Shown: positions 45,316-56,750 of the stretch, one piece after another
How positions within the stretch are numbered: the stretch's first letter is position 1
Layout: every line of letters starts with the position of its first letter
NCBI GenBank assembly: GCA_032871835.1
Contig: CM065297.1
Location: 67,505,253-67,569,252 of the forward strand
DNA length: 64,000 nt
Direction of reading: 5' to 3'
From: Dipteronia dyeriana
Taxonomy: Eukaryota; Streptophyta; Magnoliopsida; Sapindales; Sapindaceae
Notes under the pieces: generated by a model
The model's database searches: none
Told to the model about the DNA's origin: nothing
The model's input: only the letters and a program-made list of their open reading frames with translations
Made by a program: the position numbers and the translations under genes

Positions 45316-46145
45316 GTGACCCCATCCCTAATCAACATCCTAAAAGATAATACTTTAACTGATGATAATTATGTCCCATGGACAAGGAAAGTTAGGTTGT
45401 TGTAGTAAGCTAAAAAATATAAGTTTATTTTGTCTACTCCTAAACCACCAAATCCTACTAATGAATCTACAAAGGAGCAAAGAGACAAGTATCAACAGTG
45501 GAAGTCTTCAGATAAGATGGCTAAATTTTACATTATGGTCACTATCTTTGACGTGTTGCAACAGAAACATGAAGGAATAGAGATTGCTGCCGATATAATG
45601 GTATATGTGGAGGAGTTGTTTGCTATGAGTCAAGGATGACTAAGAGAGAGGCAGTACCCGCTTTCATTAATCTTAGGATAAAACCTAGATAAGCTGTGAA
45701 AGATCACATGATAAAAGTCATAGCACATCTCAACATTGCTGAACTCAATGCTGCTGAGATAGATGATGAGACAAAAAATGACATGATTGTCAACTCGCTA
45801 TCGGATTCCTTTAACCAGTTCAAGTTGGACAACACCTTGAACAATAAGGAATGCACCTTGCAAGACCTAATACAAGATTTTTAAAGCGTCAAGAAAATCC
45901 TTCATAATGGCAACGATCAAGAGATTCATACGGTAGGTAAAGTTGCAACTGTTAAGACCTGTAAGAAGGTAAAGAAACAGTAGAAGGGTTTCTAGGAAAG
46001 GAATAGACTGAATGAGAATGAATTCAAATAGCGTTTAGGCAACGGAGCGTTGGTGTCTCCTAATTCAGTGGGAGATATTAGAATTAAGTTATATTATTAA
46101 AGGCATTTAGATTTAATAAATGTTTATTATGTACCTCAATTCAAG
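45316..46145 (+). pseudogene. Copia-5 gag remnant and protease-less junction
   Basis: The expected start codon is GTG (45316-45318) where the Copia-1 and Copia-3 copies have ATG. Frame parts: TPSLINILKDNTLTDDNYVP, then STPKPPNPTNESTKEQRDKY, then KDHMIKVIAHLNIAELNAAE and NSLSDSFNQFKLDNTLNNKE (45696-45884). From 45930 the frame reads VATVKTCKKVKKQ, a stop, KGF, a stop, and at once ERNRLNENEFK and RLGNGALV. The zinc knuckle and protease active site are absent. Confidence 0.85.
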
Positions 46146-47130
46146 ATGAATTTAATTTCAGTTTCTTGTGTAAATAAATTTGGTTATTCGGTTACTTTTA
46201 GTAAAGATTTTATTATTAGTAAGAATGACAAAATTATTTGCAAAGGTACATTAAAAAACGGTTTATTCTATTTGCATAGAAATATCTCTCACTTGTTAGA
46301 TACGGAATCAACGAAACCTAATCATAAAAGAGTAAAATTATCAAAAGTTGAAATCTACCTATGGCATTTGCGCCTCGGTCAAATTAACCTTGATAGGATC
46401 AAAAGATTGGTTAGTGATGGACCTTTACGTGATTTAAAGGTTTATGATCTACCAACTTGTGAATCTTGCCTGTAAGGTAAGATAACCAAAAGGTCGTTAA
46501 CGACCAAAGGCATAAAAACGACTGAATATTGAGGATTAATACACACTGATGTGTGTGGTCCTACGAGCATTCATGCTCGAGGTGGAATGAGTACTTCATC
46601 ACTTCATGGAAGATAACTCGATATTTTCTTGTGTGTATTTCATGAGAGATGAGTAAGATGCTTTTGACATGTTCAAAGCATTTAAAGCTGAAGTAGAAAA
46701 TCAGCTTAAGAAATACATATAAATCTTGAGGTCTGATCGTGGTGGAGAATATCTAGCAGGTGAGTTTCAACAATATCTTATTGATAATGGAATATTTTCT
46801 CAGTTTTCTATGCCAGGTACACCTTAAAAAAATGGGCCGGCAGAAAGGAGAAGTAGAACTCTTTTGGACATGGTTATGTCTATGTTGAGTTATTCAACGC
46901 TTCCTAATTCTTTTTGGGGATATGTTTTACAAACTTCTATGTACATTCTAAATGATGTACGATCTAAGTCGGTTCCTAAAATACCGCATGAGTTGTGGAC
47001 TGGGCGAAAGCTTAGTTTACAACACTCAAGGATATTAAGAAGTCCCACACAAGTGTTAAAAGGAAACACCGAAAAGATGGAGTCTTGTTCAGAAACATGC
47101 ATATTTGTAAGGTATCCAAAAGGAACCAAA
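46146..47130 (+). pseudogene. Copia-5 pre-integrase and integrase remnant
   Basis: The frame at 46146-46475 has NLISVSCVNKFGYSVTFSKD, GTLKNGLFYLHRNISHLLD and the HHCC finger (HLRLGQINLDRIKRL, second His changed to Gln; CESC). The core is readable in pieces: HTDVCGPTSIHARGG-like at 46543-46590, a region damaged by small deletions (46590-46660), RSDRGGEYLAGEFQQYLIDN at 46733-46793 and a broken GTP..NGPAERR at 46816-46855. The end frame (46864-47172) gives [19 protein letters not shown]. Confidence 0.85.
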
Positions 47131-48504
47131 GTATCATATGGATGTTTTAAGGTATTGGATATTAAATCTTAACTTTAACTTTTCAATAATGTCTATTGAA
47201 GTATGGCTTCTGGACAAGTCAAAATATCCAAGTTCAAATTGTGGTCATATGAGTAAAAATGGTAACTAGGAGAGCTATAAGCCGTCTATGAGCTCTTGAC
47301 TATTACTGGTATTCTTCACCAGGATACACTATCTCCATTAAGATTGCCTAGGGTATGAACGAGGAATATTAACTTATCATATCATTATTTATGAGCTCAA
47401 TTTTAGTTCTTTATAGGAATGAACTAAAATTAATAGATCGGACTAAGTGAATCATTTATTGATTGTGATTAGGTTATGTCTATTGGAGCTTAAATTTAGA
47501 TAGCCCGCCAAGATCTCCAATTTACATGAACTTGCATGGATCACTTGATATATTCTACCGAACCAATTTATGGGTTCATCTAGAATTGTATTAAGACATG
47601 TGAACTTGTTTCTTTTAGTAAGAATGAGTCTAGTTCACATATGGATTTTTTATTAAGGTCCAATGTATTTAATAAAATAGGACAAACAATATATATGTCC
47701 ATGTATGGACTTGGGCAGCAAGGCTAAATATAATAGCAAACTATATTATTTTTATTTTATTATTTTATTCAATGAGAATTAATTAATTATTTTATTAAAA
47801 GTTAAAAGCTTTTTCCTAGTAGGATAAGGTATCTTAATTTCATATTATCGTTGGTAGTACGATAAATATCAAATACTATATTTGACTGGTAGACAGATAA
47901 ATAAATGATTTATTTATCTAGTCAAATTATGAGTATTTGATTGACAATTGGTCAAAATAGGAAGTTTTGATATAGTTACAATATAATTTATATTCAATGA
48001 TTGTTTATTGAAAAATACATTATTGAGTTGGATTAGGAGTCTTGGTGTGGAATAGAAATTTCTTTGGGAGAGGATTCTTGGTAATCAATTAAATCCTCGT
48101 AGAAACAGGATTCTTGCCTACCAATTAAATCCTCTTCAGGAGAAAATTTGGATACCTATATATACTCTTATGTAAAATTCGACCAACCTAGTTTTTCATG
48201 AAGAGAAATTTCAACCAAACCCTAATCTAAGGAATGAGAATTCTGCTAAGCTATTTTTTTAAGTGAGAGAATTCATCCAAGAGAGAAATTTGAGAAAATA
48301 AAATCCAGTTCTTGCTGTAGGTAAATTTGTCCAACTCTAAAAATTGGTGTGTGAAAATTCGGCTAAAAGAAAAAGGATCAAAGAACGTTTTGTGCTCGAT
48401 AGTGCACTAGTATCCTTTACATAAAAAGGATTTTGTGTACAAAAGTCGATTCGGGTTCACGCGAGTTTCAATCAAATAGATTGATAATTCACAAGTGACC
48501 AAAC

Positions 48505-49238
48505 TGTAGAGAAAGAACCACGCGCAGCGGAAGAGTGAGAAAATTTATAAAATTAGGGTTTGCGTATAAATAAAAAATTCCCTTTTAAATAAAAAGAACC
48601 TTAACCCTAGATTAATTGATGTATATAAAAGAGTCGTACCTTTTTCTCGTGACGATTGAACAAGCACCGAATTGATTCCGCAAGATCTTCAAATCTAATC
48701 ACGAACGTGAATCACCTAGGAGTGTGGGCTCCCATTCTTCAAATTGTATACCTGAGGATGGAAACAAAGAAAATCTATTTCTTTGTTAGTTACAAATATC
48801 CTCAAAGAGAAAAATCATGAACGTCTGGCCACTTGTGAATTATCAATCAATTTGATTGAAACTCGCGTGAACCTTGATTCGATGTTATACACACAACCCT
48901 TTTGATGTAAAGGATACTAGTGTACTATCAAAAATAAAAACGTTTTCTTTTTCTCTTTTCTCTTTGGCCAAATTCCGCACCCTATAACTTAGAGTTGATT
49001 GAATTTTGTCTAGAGTAATATACTAAATTTTTTCTCTCAAAATTCTCTCTTAGAAAAACCTTAGGTCGGCCGAAATTTTACTCTAAGAAATCATAGGGCT
49101 GACCAAAATTCACAAGGGTATATATAAATAGGATCACAAATCTTTTCCTAAGAAGGATTTACTTGGTTGGCAAGAATCTTTTCCTTAGGTCGATTTATTT
49201 GGTAGTTAAGAATCTTTTTATTAAAGAAATTCTATCCT

Positions 49239-49282
<44 letters not shown>

Positions 49283-50944
49283 CTGGCCAAAATTCACAAG
49301 AATATATATTAGGATTACAAATCCTTTCCTAAGAAGGATTTACTTGGTTTTTAAGAATCCTTTCGTTAGGTGGATTTACTTGGTGGTTAAGAATCATTTT
49401 TCTAAATGAATTCTATCCTACACCAAGACTCCTAATCCAACTCAATAGTGTATTTGTAACCATATTAAAGACTTCCTAATTTGATTAGATAAATAATTCC
49501 TTTTATTTATCTACTTATCAAATATAGTCTTTAATATTAACTATACTACCAACAATAGTATAATTTTAGGAGACCATCTCCTACTAGGAAAACGATTTTG
49601 ACTTTTAATTAAATAATTAGTTAGTCAGCAAATTAAATAATTTCCATTTAATTAAATAATAAAATAATAAAAAATAATATAATTAAGCCATTCTAAATAG
49701 CCTTGCCGCCCATACCATATATATGGGCCATATATTATTTTTCCTATTTTATTAAATCCATTGGACCTTAATAAAAAAGTCCACATGTGAACTAGACCAA
49801 TTCTTACAAAAAAAAAAAACAAGTTCACATGACTTAATACAATTCTAGATGGACCCCTAAATTGGTCCAGTAGAATATATTAAGGTATCCATGCAAGTTC
49901 GTGTGGATTAGGGATCTTAGCAGGCTATCTAAATTTAAGCTACAATAGACACAACCCAATCACAATCAACAAATGATTCACTTAGGTCCGATCTATTTAA
50001 TTTTAGTTCATTCCACTAAAGAACTAAAATTGAACTCTTAAATAAAGATAGAATAAATTGATGTTACTCATTCGTACCCTAGACAACCTTATTGGAGAAA
50101 GTGTATCCTCGTGAAGAATACCAGTAATCGCCAAGAGCTCATAGACCGTCTGTAGCTCTCCAAGTTACCATATTTACTCATATGACCAAATTTTGAACTT
50201 GGATATTTTGACTTGTCTAGAAACCATGTTTCAATAGACACTATTGAAAACTTAACGTTAAGATTTAATATCAAATACCTCAAAACATCTATATAATGAT
50301 ATTCTACTCTCATTTAATAAATGGAGCCACAATGTCCATATCTATAAATGAAGTCCTCTATCGATTAACAAATTAATACCACCAAACTATTGAGGATAGA
50401 CTATGCTATATAATCGTACTCATTGATAGCTCAAATGATAACACTTGCAACCATATGTCCATCATTTATCTCAAGATTGAGATAGAATCTTCGGTTGTTT
50501 TCAAATGAAAAACTTTTATCTATTGACGGTTCTAGATAAAGTATTTCATTGATATACTATTTAATGCACCTAGTGCACTAGATTCTTTTACCCAAAGACA
50601 CCACACTTTGATGATTTTAGACTCATCATAACACATTTGATCCTACTCAAATGCTAGCTAAAGAATCTACAACTTTGACAAGAAAAAGGTGCCCAACCTT
50701 TTATCTTAAGTTGTGAATATTATTCAAGACTATCTAAGGAATTGTGTCTACCTCATACATATCTAGATGTATGAACAATTCTTCTTTTCTCATAGTCTTT
50801 TGACCTTATGATTATTTACTTTTGACAATTATAATAATTAAACTATAAATGCTATAAGATTTGTTAAACTAGAAATCACTTTATTAATATGAAAAGATTG
50901 TCAAATACAATATTATACTCTTGCTATCGAGCATAATCCTAACA
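48505..50944 (-). repeat. Copia-6 3' LTR (2440 bp)
   Basis: TGTAGAGAAAGAACCACG to ATAATCCTAACA. No PPT follows; gypsy RT sequence abuts the LTR end at 50945. Confidence 0.88.
49096..49420. repeat. Duplicated promoter region around a (TA)n tract in Copia-6 LTR
   Basis: Two direct copies of about 140 bp, 49096-49239 and 49280-49420. Each runs from a G(A/G)GCTG(A/G)CCAAAATTCACA start through a TATATATA-type stretch and AAGGATTTACTTGG boxes to a TTCTATCC end. They are separated by about 20 TA units (49240-49279). The same arrangement occurs at 60137-60470 in the other LTR. Confidence 0.9.
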
Positions 50945-51440
50945 GTTTTTTCCTAATATTCCGGAGCTATAGCTATCTAATTATATCCCCAGTACCCATC
51001 CAAAAAATTGTAAGAACTATGCTTTGCTAATCGTTCTAACATTTGATTAATGAGTGGCAAATGAAAATGGTCTTTCTTGGTTGTTGTGTTCAATTTTCTG
51101 TAGTCTATGCACACACGTCATCTTACTTGAATTGGGCTATCATCTCCTTCCTCTCATTTTCCACTACAGTAATACCTAACTTCTTTGGCACCACATGGAT
51201 TGGGCTCACCCACTTACTATCCATAATTGGATAAATGATCCCAGCATTCCATAGTTTCAATACTTTCTTATTGACAACCTTTTTCATGGTAGGTTTTAAT
51301 CTTCTCTGTGCTTCCCTAGATTGTTTGGCGTCTTCTTCTAATATAATTATGTGCATGCAAGAAGTAGAACCAATTCCTTTTATATCTTCGATAGTCCATC
51401 CTATAACTTCCCTATGTTCTCTTAGCACTTGAGTTAACCT
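50945..51440 (-). pseudogene. Gypsy-C reverse transcriptase N-terminal part
   Basis: The frame at 51123-51428 reads HREVIGWTIEDIKGIGSTSC, EEDAKQSREAQRRLKPTMKK and LWNAGIIYPIMDSKWVSPIH, the start of Athila-type RT. From 51120 down to 50945 the palm region continues in shifted frame (complement of INQMLERLAKH and GYWGYNQIAI-like). The catalytic YxDD box would lie beyond the break. Confidence 0.88.
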
Positions 51441-52109
51441 ATGCTCTTAAGACTCATCTAGGCTAATAGAAATTATCACTGGATCTCTCTTTTCTCTATT
51501 GAGATAAGCATACTTCAGCTCTACTGGGAGTGGCTTCAATTCTAGCTCTTGGGGTTTCTCTTCTAAGGGCTTCTTTTTCTCCTCTCTTAACTTATCCAAA
51601 TTGACTTCTTCCGTCTCTATATTCTGCACTGGTTCTTCATCCTCAATTTCGGACCCCGTGTCTTTTTCACTTTCAGATTCTTCCATGCTCTTTTCTATTG
51701 CTTCATCTAATTCATCTTCCAACAAGTTCACCCTGTGATAGTCACTTGTCCCTACCAAATAAGTCATGCAAGAAAAAATGTTGAATTCTAATGTTTCTTT
51801 TAATACCTTCATTGTAAGCTTCCCATCATGCATATCAATCATAACTCTAGCTGTAGCCATGAATGGTTGGCCCAATAAAATCCTTGCATCTTTCTCCTCT
51901 CTTCCTTCCTCCATATCTATAACTACAAAGTCAGCAAGGATTATCAATGTCTTGAACTGAATCAGAACATCTTCTACAATACCCCATGGATTTCTCGAAG
52001 AAGAATCTGCTAATACTAGAGTCATGGTAGTGAGTCTAAGATCTATGAGTCCTAACTCATGATAGGTCGGGAAGGGCATGAGATTAATGCTTGCCCCAGA
52101 ATCTAACAT
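51441..52109 (-). pseudogene. Gypsy-C retropepsin-like protease and PR-RT linker
   Basis: 220-codon frame. MLDSGASINLMPF at its start is the active-site loop (D-S-G); VEDVLIQFKTLIILADFVVI and ILLGQPFMATARVMIDM are the flap and second hydrophobic block. The long acidic linker (about residues 125-200: EDELDEAIEKSMEESESEKD, EEPVQNIETEEV) leads to RT. A stop at about 51445 separates it from the RT frame. The N-terminal few residues of PR lie upstream of 52109 in another frame. The enzyme would cleave GAG-POL. Confidence 0.85.
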
Positions 52110-53147
52110 TGCCCTCTCATGATTAACCCTTCATATGGTGATGTCTATTGTGAAACTCCCTGGATCTTTCATTTTCTAAGGTAAAGCTTCCTGAATTACT
52201 GCACTAATGTTCTCATTCAACCATTCATGCTACTTAGGCCTAAACATTTCTTTGTCCTTACTTAGTTCCTTGAAGAATTTCCCATATGCTGGCATTCCCT
52301 GAATAGCTTCCAATAAGGGAAAATTCACAGTAACTTTGGGTAGAACATCGTAAATGTCATGATAAGATTTTTCCATTTTGGAGTTTTTTAGTCTCCTAGA
52401 ATAAGTTATAGGTGGTATGTAAGGGTTAGGTGATTTGTGGAGTTTTGGTCTCTGTTCCGGTTTGACCATGTCATTTTTTACTTCATTTCCTAGCCTTTTT
52501 CCACCCTTTTCTTATTATGTAATACTTTACCGATCTTCAACTATGACGTCCTCATTCTCATTACCCAATGTACGACCACTTCTAAGAACTACCCTTACTT
52601 GTTCAGATTGGCTTGGAAACTTGTCCTTCTCTCTTTCTCTTATAATCTCAGCTATTTGCCCTATACATCCTTCAACTCTCAAAATGGATGCACTTATCTC
52701 ATTCACCTTCCTTTCATTCTTCATGATATAGCTATTTAACCTCTCTTGAGTCTGTTTTTCAGACTCCAACAACTCCCGTGACGATTGTTCAGTTATTTGT
52801 GTGAATCTTCTCATTTGTTCCTCAAGAGAATCAATATCTACTTAATCGTTATTGCCCAACTTCTGATGCTAAGAACACTCTTCATATGATTTTGGTGATG
52901 TTGGCCATGTTTTCTTATCGCCCTGAATAGATGCCAAGAGCTCTTCACTAGTTTGATTGTTAAAGTCCACAAATTTCTGCACCATTTCTTCAAATGACAT
53001 TTCCCCAATTTCACAATTATTCAGTTGAAGTTCAAGTTCAAAACCCCATTCTTGTTCATAAGGCTGCTCATACGTGCTGTAATTCATCCTAAAATCTTGC
53101 CCATAAGAATCCATGAGTTCTGAAAACACCAAGAACACAAATATCAA
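52110..53147 (-). pseudogene. Gypsy-C gag C-terminal region without the GAG core
   Basis: Frames 52869-53147 (MDSYGQDFRMNYSTYEQP, MSFEEMVQKFVDFNNQTSEE), 52527-52814 (ITEQSSRELLESEKQTQ, ASILRVEGCIGQIAEIIRER) and 52230-52469 (PYIPPITYSRRLK, FPLLEAIQGMPAYGKFFKEL) match the region between gag knuckle and protease of Athila-like elements. The frame starts only about 150 bp inside the PBS, so the Retrotrans_gag core and zinc knuckle, kept in Gypsy-A, are missing. Stops separate the three parts. Confidence 0.75.
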
Positions 53148-53280
53148 GAGGAGAAAAAGGAATAAAAGGAACTAAACTATTGAATAGAAACTAAAACAAG
53201 AAATAACCACTTTCTAAGGTTAAAACAAAAACTAATCTAACTACTTAAGCAACTCTAAAAAAAAAAAACATATACGCCGA

Positions 53281-53298
53281 TCCCGGGCAGCGGCGCCA
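53281..53298 (-). other. Gypsy-C primer-binding site (tRNA-Asp type)
   Basis: The element strand reads TGGCGCCGCTGCCCGGGA, three bases inside the LTR end TTGTCA. Confidence 0.88.
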
Positions 53299-53301
53299 TT
53301 T

Positions 53302-54927
53302 TGACAAGTGTTATTTTGTATATTTGAAATAGCTTGTCAAGCAAATTTAGAAAACCCTATTTGCACTCAGATTTGATAACAATATAGTAGCAAGCATGGG
53401 TATCGTCCACAAAGATCGTGTTATGCCTTAAATGATCAAACTATACTCTAAGCTAATATGCAAGACGAACAATAGAAATGATGTTTCGAATCAATAATGA
53501 TTAAAACACAAAACAAGTCTACTAACTAGAAATGCAACAAATAGTAAACGAGGATGTATGATAAGGTGACTAAGAGAATGATGGATTCAACATGCAGCCA
53601 TGGGTATGTATGAATTCTCATTAATGAACATTAATCTAAATTAGCCAATCTAGAGGGTATAGCTAGGTTGTTTTTCCTTTTGTGAGTATTCAATCTAGAG
53701 GGTATAGTATTGATTACCCACAAGTGATTGCCCATTAAAATGCATATCTATCAAATAAAGACTAATCTCTTAATAAATTCACCAACCTAGAGGGTATAGA
53801 ATTGGTGCTTAATCTCTCTCAAGCAACCAACCTAGAGGGTATAGATTTGGTCACTCAATGGAGATTAGATAAAGATAGAGATTAATAAGTCTGGATTTCA
53901 CTAGAGGAGGGTACTCTAACTCAATCCTTCCATTCAAATGAGCTAAGAGAATTAAATAAAGGGTATACTCAATTCTCTAATCTAATTATTTCTTAGATAA
54001 CATGCAAGGAAATAAGGGTACAATCAAATGCAAATCATTCTTGAAATCACTAACAACCAAGGAATGGAATATACTTGATAGATTAAATGATAAGTATAGA
54101 ATTCCATTACAAACCAATGATCACAAATGAATCACATCAATCCCCTAGTGGATGTTTAGCTACTCATGTATATTACAGGAATGAAACAAGGAGAAAAAAG
54201 TAGAAGTAAACCCATAAATGATTCCTCCTTCTTGAAGCTCTAAGTGATCTCCTTGATTCCTTTCGTTGAGTAGATGATATGGATGATGTGAGAATTGAAT
54301 GGGTTTTGGAGAGGAAAGAATTCTTAGATCTAGAGAGAGAAAATTGTTATGAATGGTTGTGTGGGTGTCTGGCTCTTAACAGAATGGATTCAATTTATAG
54401 GTGCCTTCAAAATGGTTGAAAACTATTGATGTGGCAACCTGTCTCGAGAAATGCACGGTTGTGCACTTGTTGAGACCCAAACATTAAATGTGCAAGTGCC
54501 TGGTGCTCAGATTTTCCTCTCCCGGTTTAAGTTCATTGCGCGGACACCTGCACAATGGTTCACGGGTGTGGACCCATGCATTGCCCTGATGCATCAATTT
54601 CAGCGCTCGGTCTTAGAGGAATGCACAGACACTTGCGCGATAGTGCGTGTGTCTAGACCTGTGCAATGGCCTGGCATCTACTTCCTTCATAGTGCGTGGG
54701 TTATGCACTGGTTAGAATCCATATAAGACCAGTGCTTAGCCCTGCTGCTGCTTCATCAACTTTTTAACTTTTTCCAGTGCAAAAATCACATCTTTTTTAA
54801 AATTATCCGGAATGTACCTAATCACCTGAAAACACAAATAACGAGCCATAAGAGACGTAAAACCCCCAAAAATGAGACGGAGGTCAAGGAAATAAGGGCA
54901 AAATATATAACAATTTTGGTACGATCA
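53302..54927 (-). repeat. Gypsy-C 5' LTR (1626 bp)
   Basis: TGACAAGTGTTATTTTG...GGTACGATCA. The left end is fixed by the PBS and the right end by homology to 22812. It contains a reiterated CCTAGAGGGTATAG motif (53646-53850), a TATA-like region near 54393-54402, and GC-rich inverted repeats near 54454-54480, 54559-54580 and 54643-54666. Confidence 0.88.
53646..53850. repeat. Interspersed CCTAGAGGGTATAG motif in Gypsy-C LTR
   Basis: Four copies at 53646-53663, 53691-53708, 53782-53805 and 53827-53850, spaced about 45-90 bp, with a degenerate fifth near 53909-53926. Three are followed closely by a TTGG or TTG. Confidence 0.75.
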
Positions 54928-55129
54928 ATCTCCATTAAGATTTTCCAGGGTATGAATGAGCAATATTAACTTATTCTATCTTTATTTAAGATTTCAGTTT
55001 TAGTTTTTTAGTAGAATGGACCAAAATTAATAGATCAGACGTAAGTGAATCATATGTTTATTGTGATTAGGTTATGTCAGTTGGAGCTTAAATTTAGATA
55101 GCCCGCCAAGATCCCCTATCCACATGAAC
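54928..55129 (+). repeat. Copia LTR fragment, plus strand
   Basis: Starts TCTCCATTAAGATTTTCC and ends CCACATGAAC, matching 14541-14745 of the family LTR. It is wedged between the Gypsy-C LTR end and an inverted copia LTR piece, and has no LTR terminus. Confidence 0.8.
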
Positions 55130-56229
55130 TGTTGGGAAAATCGTACAACGGAAGTGTGAAATTAGGTTTTGATATATTTGAAAAAATTTCCCTTTAAAAG
55201 AAAGAACCTTAACCCTAGATTAATTGATGTATATTAAAAGTGTCGTACATTTTTTTTCGTGATGATTGAACTGGAGTCGAATTGAATCTGCAAGATCTTC
55301 CAATCTAATCACTAACGTGAATTAGCTAGGAGTGTGGGCTCCTTTTCTTTTAATTGTATACCCGAGGATGGAAACAAACATACTCTTCTTCTTTGTTAGT
55401 CACAATAATCCTCCAAGAGAAAAACCAAAAACTTCCGGTCACTTGTGAATTATCAATCAATTTGATTGAAAATCGTATGAACCTTGATTTGATGTTGTAC
55501 ACAAAACCCTTTTGATGCAAAGGAAACTAGTGTACTATCGAAAACAAAAACGTTCCCTTTTTTTTCTATGCTTGGCTGAATTCTTCACACAATGAGTTGG
55601 ACGAGGTTTTTTTTTATAACAAAATAAATATAAAAAAAAACAACTTCTCACACCAAAAATTAAGGTCTTGGTCGAAATTATTTATAGGAGTATATAAAGG
55701 TGGCTGAAAATCCTCTTAAAAAGAGCATTTCTACTTCACCAAGACTCCTATCAAAATTTGGATTCAATCCTCTTAAAAAGAGGATATCTTTTACATACCA
55801 AGACTCCTAATGTATTTAGTTTAGGAGACCTAATCCTCTCCTAAGAAGGATTTACTTGGTGGGTAAGAATCCTATCCTTAGGTGGGTTTACTTGGTGACC
55901 AAGAATCCTTTTCCAAAAGGAATTCTTTTCTACACAAAGACTCCTAATCCAACTCAAAAAGTGTATTTATTTAATAACCAATTACTGAATATAATTAAAT
56001 TGTGACTAAATTAAAACTTCCTAATTTGACCAATTGTCAATTAGAGTTTTAATAGCAATAAAATACTTCCTAATTTGACTAGATAAATAAATTCATGTTA
56101 TTTATCTACTTATCAAATATAGTATTTGATACTTATAATATTACCAACAATAATATGACAATAAGAGACCTAGGAAAAAGATTTTAACTTTTAATTAAAC
56201 AATTAATTAATTAATTAATTTCGATTTAA
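55130..56229 (-). repeat. Copia LTR fragment, minus strand, U5 side
   Basis: Starts TGTTGGGAAAATCG (an LTR end) and runs about 1.1 kb to ...GATTTAATTA, where it joins copia coding sequence at 56230. It could be the 3' LTR remnant of the element whose gag-IN follows, with RT through U3 deleted. Left flank TGAAC does not match CAAAC at 61972. Confidence 0.8.
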
Positions 56230-56750
56230 TTACAAGAGACCTGACTTTGTTTTAAAACATAGATTCAATTTCAGATTGCTTGCCTTTTGCCAATGGTGAC
56301 AATCAACATCTTCCATTGCTTCCTTGTAGTATAGGGATCGTCATCGTCTGGGAGATTCTCGATAGATTCTCCTAGACTGATGTATCTCTCGGGTTGTATA
56401 TTAACCCTCCCACTATGACGAGGTATGGTACATTGTTGATCATGTGTTGGTGTGGAACATATAATTGGGCTAGTTTGTGAAACCTCTTGTGGAATTGTAT
56501 CTTCAGAAAGATCATTTCGGACAATTCTACTTTTATTCACAAAATTATTCATATAGTTCTTTTCAAGAAATTTAGCATTTGTTGAAACAAATACTTTAAG
56601 ATCCTATGGACTATTGAAATAATATCAATTTGTTCCTTTTGGATACTCTACAAATATACAGGTTTCTGAACGGGACTCCATCTTTTTTGTCTTTCCTTTT
56701 AACACGTGTGCAGGACATCCAAATATCCTTAAGTTTTGTAAACTAGGCTT
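56230..56750 (-). pseudogene. Copia-6 IN C-terminus and IN-RT linker; RT lost
   Basis: The frame at 56271-56552 carries CTIPRHSGRVNIQPERYISL and SIENLPDDDDPYT, the linker before RT. 56560-56750 has the IN C-terminal block in other frames (complement of VFVSTNAKFLEKNYM). RT is absent beyond about 56230. Confidence 0.8.

Larger units (their letters stand above)
41697..47130 (+). mobile_element. Copia-5, Ty1/copia element, plus strand, 3'-truncated
   Basis: Complete 5' LTR (41697-43985), PBS (43988-43999), about 1.3 kb leader, gag, and integrase up to about 47130. There the IN C-terminal sequence changes abruptly to mid-LTR sequence. RT, RNase H and PPT are missing. Left flank ATATC has no partner in the window. 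Confidence 0.82.
50945..54927 (-). mobile_element. Gypsy-C fragment (Athila-like): 5' LTR, PBS, gag tail, protease, RT start
   Basis: Minus-strand order: LTR (54927-53302), PBS (53298-53281), a short leader, gag C-terminal linker, protease, and RT cut at 50945 within the finger/palm region. RNase H, integrase and 3' LTR are absent. It is the only gypsy copy here with recognisable RT and with an unaltered D-S-G protease motif. Confidence 0.85.
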
